Positions 60,236 through 64,000 of a stretch of DNA of 64,000 nucleotides are shown piece by piece. How positions within the stretch are numbered: the stretch's first letter is position 1; the number at the start of each line of letters is the position of its first letter. Position numbers and translations under genes: made by a program. Source of the DNA: Pampus argenteus (lineage: Eukaryota; Chordata; Actinopteri; Scombriformes; Stromateidae); the NCBI GenBank assembly GCA_036937835.1, contig CM072870.1:15843501-15907500 (forward strand). The letters run 5' to 3'. Under the pieces are notes generated by a model. That model searched no databases and was not told where the DNA came from. It was given only the letters and a program-made list of their open reading frames with translations.

Positions 60236-62300
60236 TGGCACGCAAAATATTCAGCCCCTGATTGTCCTTATTAACATTATCTGTTGAAGTGTTGAAGTAC
60301 AGTCTTGTTCTAGCTGTGTCTTTGACAGCTGAAATTCACCGTTCAGGTTCGAAAAGCATTCAGCTGTTTTAAACATTAACAGCCTTCTTCATTGTCAGAC
60401 AGATACTCGTATGGCTGCAGAGTCGAAAAGACCGGAGGAGAACAATAGAGTGAAAGATGGATCCACATTCCTTCTCTCTATTCATGCCTCACAGGTTTGA
60501 GATCACATGACCCCACCCCCACCACCAGCAGCAGGCTGCTGTGACGCCGTGCCGTTGGTCACCGCGGGTGACGCCAATGTAACTTCAGCTGAACTTCGGT
60601 TGAAATAGAAAAAATATGTTAGTCGGGAAAGAGTAAATTATGCAAGCATGTGGATTGCGGAGTGTAAACATGCTGCAAACAAAACACATAACTCACCTTA
60701 ACCAAAACTAGCTGGTGGACGAGAAAGAAAAGAGAGAAAGTGTTTAGAAACTGGAGCCAAGTTCAAGCTGCTCAGGTGTAGGCTGCTTCCTGAAGTCCTT
60801 ACCTACTCTGATTATTGGCTCCTGAGCCAGACCAACCACACAATCAGCACCATCCTACTGCAGACACGCAGCCACAAGCGCTCAGCGTTTTATCCATCTT
60901 CCAGGCGCTTGTGAGGCCAAGAGGAGTTCTCACAGTTTTTACAGTGTCTTTTTTTTATGCCAAATTCTTTTCCCCCCATAAAAGTTCTCTATTGTGATTG
61001 CATCTACCAGCTTTATTATAACATGTACTGTACAGTATGTAATGAATCAGGAAAAGAGATTGCTGTGTGGGCCAAACGGGGCCTTTGTTTAGTCAAGCCT
61101 CAATAAAAATCAGCCTCTACTGTCTAACAACACAGAAACACTGAAGTACATCTTAATGAGATTTAAATGACTTTAAATGAAGAACAAGTTTAAACATAAA
61201 TGGTTCTGCACAGTCCTCCTCTCATCTCCACCCCTCTCCTTTTCTCCTCTCTGTCTGTCCCCACTCGCTCCACACAGACTCACACTCTCTATCTAATAAT
61301 CTGTTCATCTTTGTGCTAGAATGGAGGTCTAATGCTTTCCATCTGTGTGCGTCACTTGTGGGGCTCCAAGGGCGAGGCCTGCCACTCTTTATTCACTCCC
61401 CCTCTCCACTTCAACTCCTTTCCAACAAAACCCTGAGTCTGGTTCCACTCAGCTTTTAAAGTCTAAGATCTCTCTCTCCACGCCGGGGCCCCTCCTGGCC
61501 TGAGGCAGCAGGGGGAGGTCAGCCAGACCCGTGGATCCGAGAGATTCTGGGTCACTATGAAATATATGAACAATTAATCACATACCAAAAGGTTCCCACG
61601 TGATCGGTTGTGCAGTTGTGCTTATAAACACAAGAAATGGTAAATAAATAAAAAATAATAATAATGCATCAAAAAACAGCTGAGACTGAGTTCTGTCTGC
61701 TGTAAAACTGTGAAAGTGCTTTTGGGTGTTATTTGATAACAGTGTATGTTTAAACAGATATTCTTATCAGGCTAAATAAATGAACAAACAAATGGAGCAG
61801 AACAAGCTAGAAGGTTGAAAGTATCATATTCGACTTTATAGGACCAGCGCTCTGCTGATTAGTAAGTGCAAGTGTAGATAAAATACATGATGATCCCTCC
61901 AAAAAATTGCTGAAAGCTGAAGATATTAAGCTATTATCTTATGCCATATCGCTTGTATTGTAAGATATTATTTTTTGGAAGTATGAACAGGGGGTCATAT
62001 GCTGCTACCCCAACCAAAAGCAGCAGTATTGTATAGAATCATATCTGACTTTATTCTCGCTTTATGTCATAAAAATCTACAAGAAGAAGCTAAAGATGTT
62101 TTTCTTAAAAAAAAAAGTACTGTAAATGCAATCATTAATAACTATGTTTTACACTAAAATGGACCCCAGGAGGAGTGGTTGTTGCCCAGGTAACAACTAA
62201 TAAGGATCCAAATAAGCAACAAACAATATTTAAGAAATCCTGCTAGTGTGTTTACATGCATACGTTCATCCATGCATACATTGGGACTGTATGTACATTA

Positions 62301-62352
62301 CTGCTGAAACAATTAGTCTTAACGGGTTGACATTGATCAATCAAACAAACAA
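62301..62352. repeat. Short fragment resembling a fish interspersed repeat
   Basis: gctgaaacaattagtctta followed by ttgatcaatcaaacaaac resembles the terminus of AT-rich fish MITEs. Too short to classify. Confidence 0.3.
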
Positions 62353-64000
62353 TATCTATAGTTAACAAGACAAGTCCATCAACAAGCATAAATGTCAAAC
62401 ACAGATGAATTAGTTGCTTTTAAATGCCCAGTGTATGTATAATGATGGAAGATACGCTAATTTTTTTTATTAAGCTTTATATCCATCTAAATGCTGTTTT
62501 AAACCAAAGTCTTCTTAATTCTCTGTGCTTTGAGCAAAAGCCTCACAAATCTACTCACAGTGTCCAATAAATGAATGTATGAGCGTGATACGGACCACCC
62601 AGTGAGGCTGCATGTGGTATGTGGACTACAACAGTTATGTCGATGTTTAAAGAAAGACTAATTGTACAAAGAGCAACCCAAACTCCACAGGAGATTTTAC
62701 AGTATAATGACATCTTGTCATGTTGGGGGGAATGCACTGGTGCCGTCAAAGGAAAAATCCACCCTAAAACTGAATGTAGCCTCTTGTTGATCCTGTAATC
62801 TCTGTGTAATGATGAAAATATATATCTGGACGCCAACATTAGCTTTCTTTTCATTTTTTTAAAGAAACACTAAATTAAAATTTTTCTTTTTTAGGGTGTA
62901 ATTCTGCAGTAATTCTGCGGCAGCAAAAGTCGTCCATTTTTAGCAAATTAATGGAATAAATGGTTGTAGGGAGACATTGATACAGCACTGTGCTGCTGCT
63001 TTTATCTCCCAACGACCAACGCAATACTGGAGCCTCAACAAAAACTGCCTTTGTGGAAAAGTCCTGATTTGGATTAAAGGCAGTGAGTGTGTTGTGCATA
63101 TTAGGGCTCAAGGTCTCTTTCAACTCCACTGTGCAGAATCACTGAGATCAGATAGTGATCGCTTCCCCGTTTCCTGGAGATAAAGGTGTGAATGGATGTC
63201 TTTGCAGTGCTCAAAGAGACTGGAGCAGTACTGTTTTGTGTATTATTAAACCATCAAATTCCTTATGTGGACTTTTTTTTTTCTGTTTTTTTCGCACAAG
63301 TCTTCCTCCAGTCAGAAATGTGTTTCACATTCGTTCACATTCATCTGCATGATTTTTCTCGTAGTTACATTTTTGTTTAATAAACAACATTCATAGATTC
63401 AGTTTTTGTATATATTTATTTTAAGAACATTCTATGACTATGAAATTGAAATTTTTGATCTGACATCATTTATAATTCAGAGCAAATTATTTTGATATGT
63501 CTTGAAGGGATCTTTAAAGGGGACATATGATGATTTTTTATTTTTTTTTTTGATATCCTATTATTTTCATTTTGTTGTTGGGTGCTAAACATGGTCAAAG
63601 TTCCAATATTTGAGGTGAGCATATGTAAAAAATCTTCCCTGCAAGACACGAGCAAGACGCACAAGGCACTTCCTGAAGCTGACCAAACAGAACGAAGTGT
63701 GCTCATCGGGAGGAGGACTTTAAAGAAACAGGAACTAAAATGGCCTGTTTCAGGCTGAACTGAGGGTGAGTGTCAGTGTAAAGTAAAGTGAGTTTTTTTC
63801 CAGAGTAAGAATATAGTGGATGTTCTAATTAATATTTCATATTTCCTGTGTGAGACACAGAACTAAAAACATAATGATATAACATGGCATTAAAACATGT
63901 TAAGGTCTCCTCTTCTACTTCTTCCTGTTCACCCCCCTCGCTCCTTTCATCTCACCCTCTCTTCCTCTGGTCCCACCGTCCTCCTCTTTTCATCTTTTCA

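Larger units (their letters stand above)
57831..64000. other. Downstream intergenic region, no gene recognised
   Basis: No open frame here shows a recognisable domain on either strand. The stretch contains degraded interspersed repeats (58681-58905, 60112-60235, 62301-62352), a G-run near 60184-60196 and a CpG-containing patch with a 61-codon open frame at 59646-59831. The last 500 bases may include another dispersed repeat (from about 63518), which I could not name. In human the next genes after ROR1 are UBE2U and CACHD1; no part of either was recognised. Confidence 0.55.

Noticed and set aside
63518..63760. Possible dispersed repeat starting ggggacatatgatg
   Set aside because: It feels like a known fish repeat but I could not define ends or name it with confidence.

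Overview
The window is vertebrate genomic DNA, most likely from a percomorph-type teleost fish. It is AT-rich and intron-dominated, with many (CA/TG)n microsatellites and several degraded copies of a short repeat family that I recall as common in percomorph fish. The only gene I can identify is ror1 (receptor tyrosine kinase-like orphan receptor 1) on the + strand. I recovered eleven coding exons from 23249 to 55414. Their splice phases join without a break and encode about 917 residues, which is everything except the signal-peptide exon. The protein reads, in order: short N-terminal segment, Ig-like domain, proline-rich linker, Frizzled-type cysteine-rich domain (10 Cys), kringle (6 Cys), one transmembrane helix, atypical tyrosine kinase domain, and a Ser/Thr/Pro-rich tail. 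Assignment to ROR1 rather than ROR2 rests on remembered family sequences (Ig domain, GECxxGKIYKG loop, tail motifs such as NGYPIPPGYAAFPA).

Layout: 1-23248 is non-coding and is interpreted as the distal part of ror1 intron 1; exon 1 lies upstream or was not recognised. 23249-29092 holds the N-terminal, Ig and linker exons. 29093-45423 is a 16.3 kb intron. 45424-48335 holds the CRD, kringle and transmembrane exons. 51761-55414 holds the kinase and tail, split over four exons. 55415 to about 57.83 kb is the probable 3' UTR. About 57.83-64 kb is downstream intergenic DNA with degenerate repeats and no recognisable gene.

The points most worth a second look are: (i) three introns inside the kinase/tail region that, as I recall, is one exon in mammalian ROR1/ROR2; (ii) a 96-bp segment of the 3' UTR repeated almost exactly (95/96) in the first of those introns, within a stretch bounded by a 23-bp exact direct repeat; (iii) a perfect 47-bp-arm palindrome in intron 8; (iv) possible alternative products from tandem donors 9 nt apart at the end of the transmembrane exon and from retention of the 120-bp intron 7. 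I found no CRISPR, prokaryotic operon, tRNA, rRNA or intact transposase gene. All statements come from reading the sequence and memory of the family; nothing was aligned computationally.
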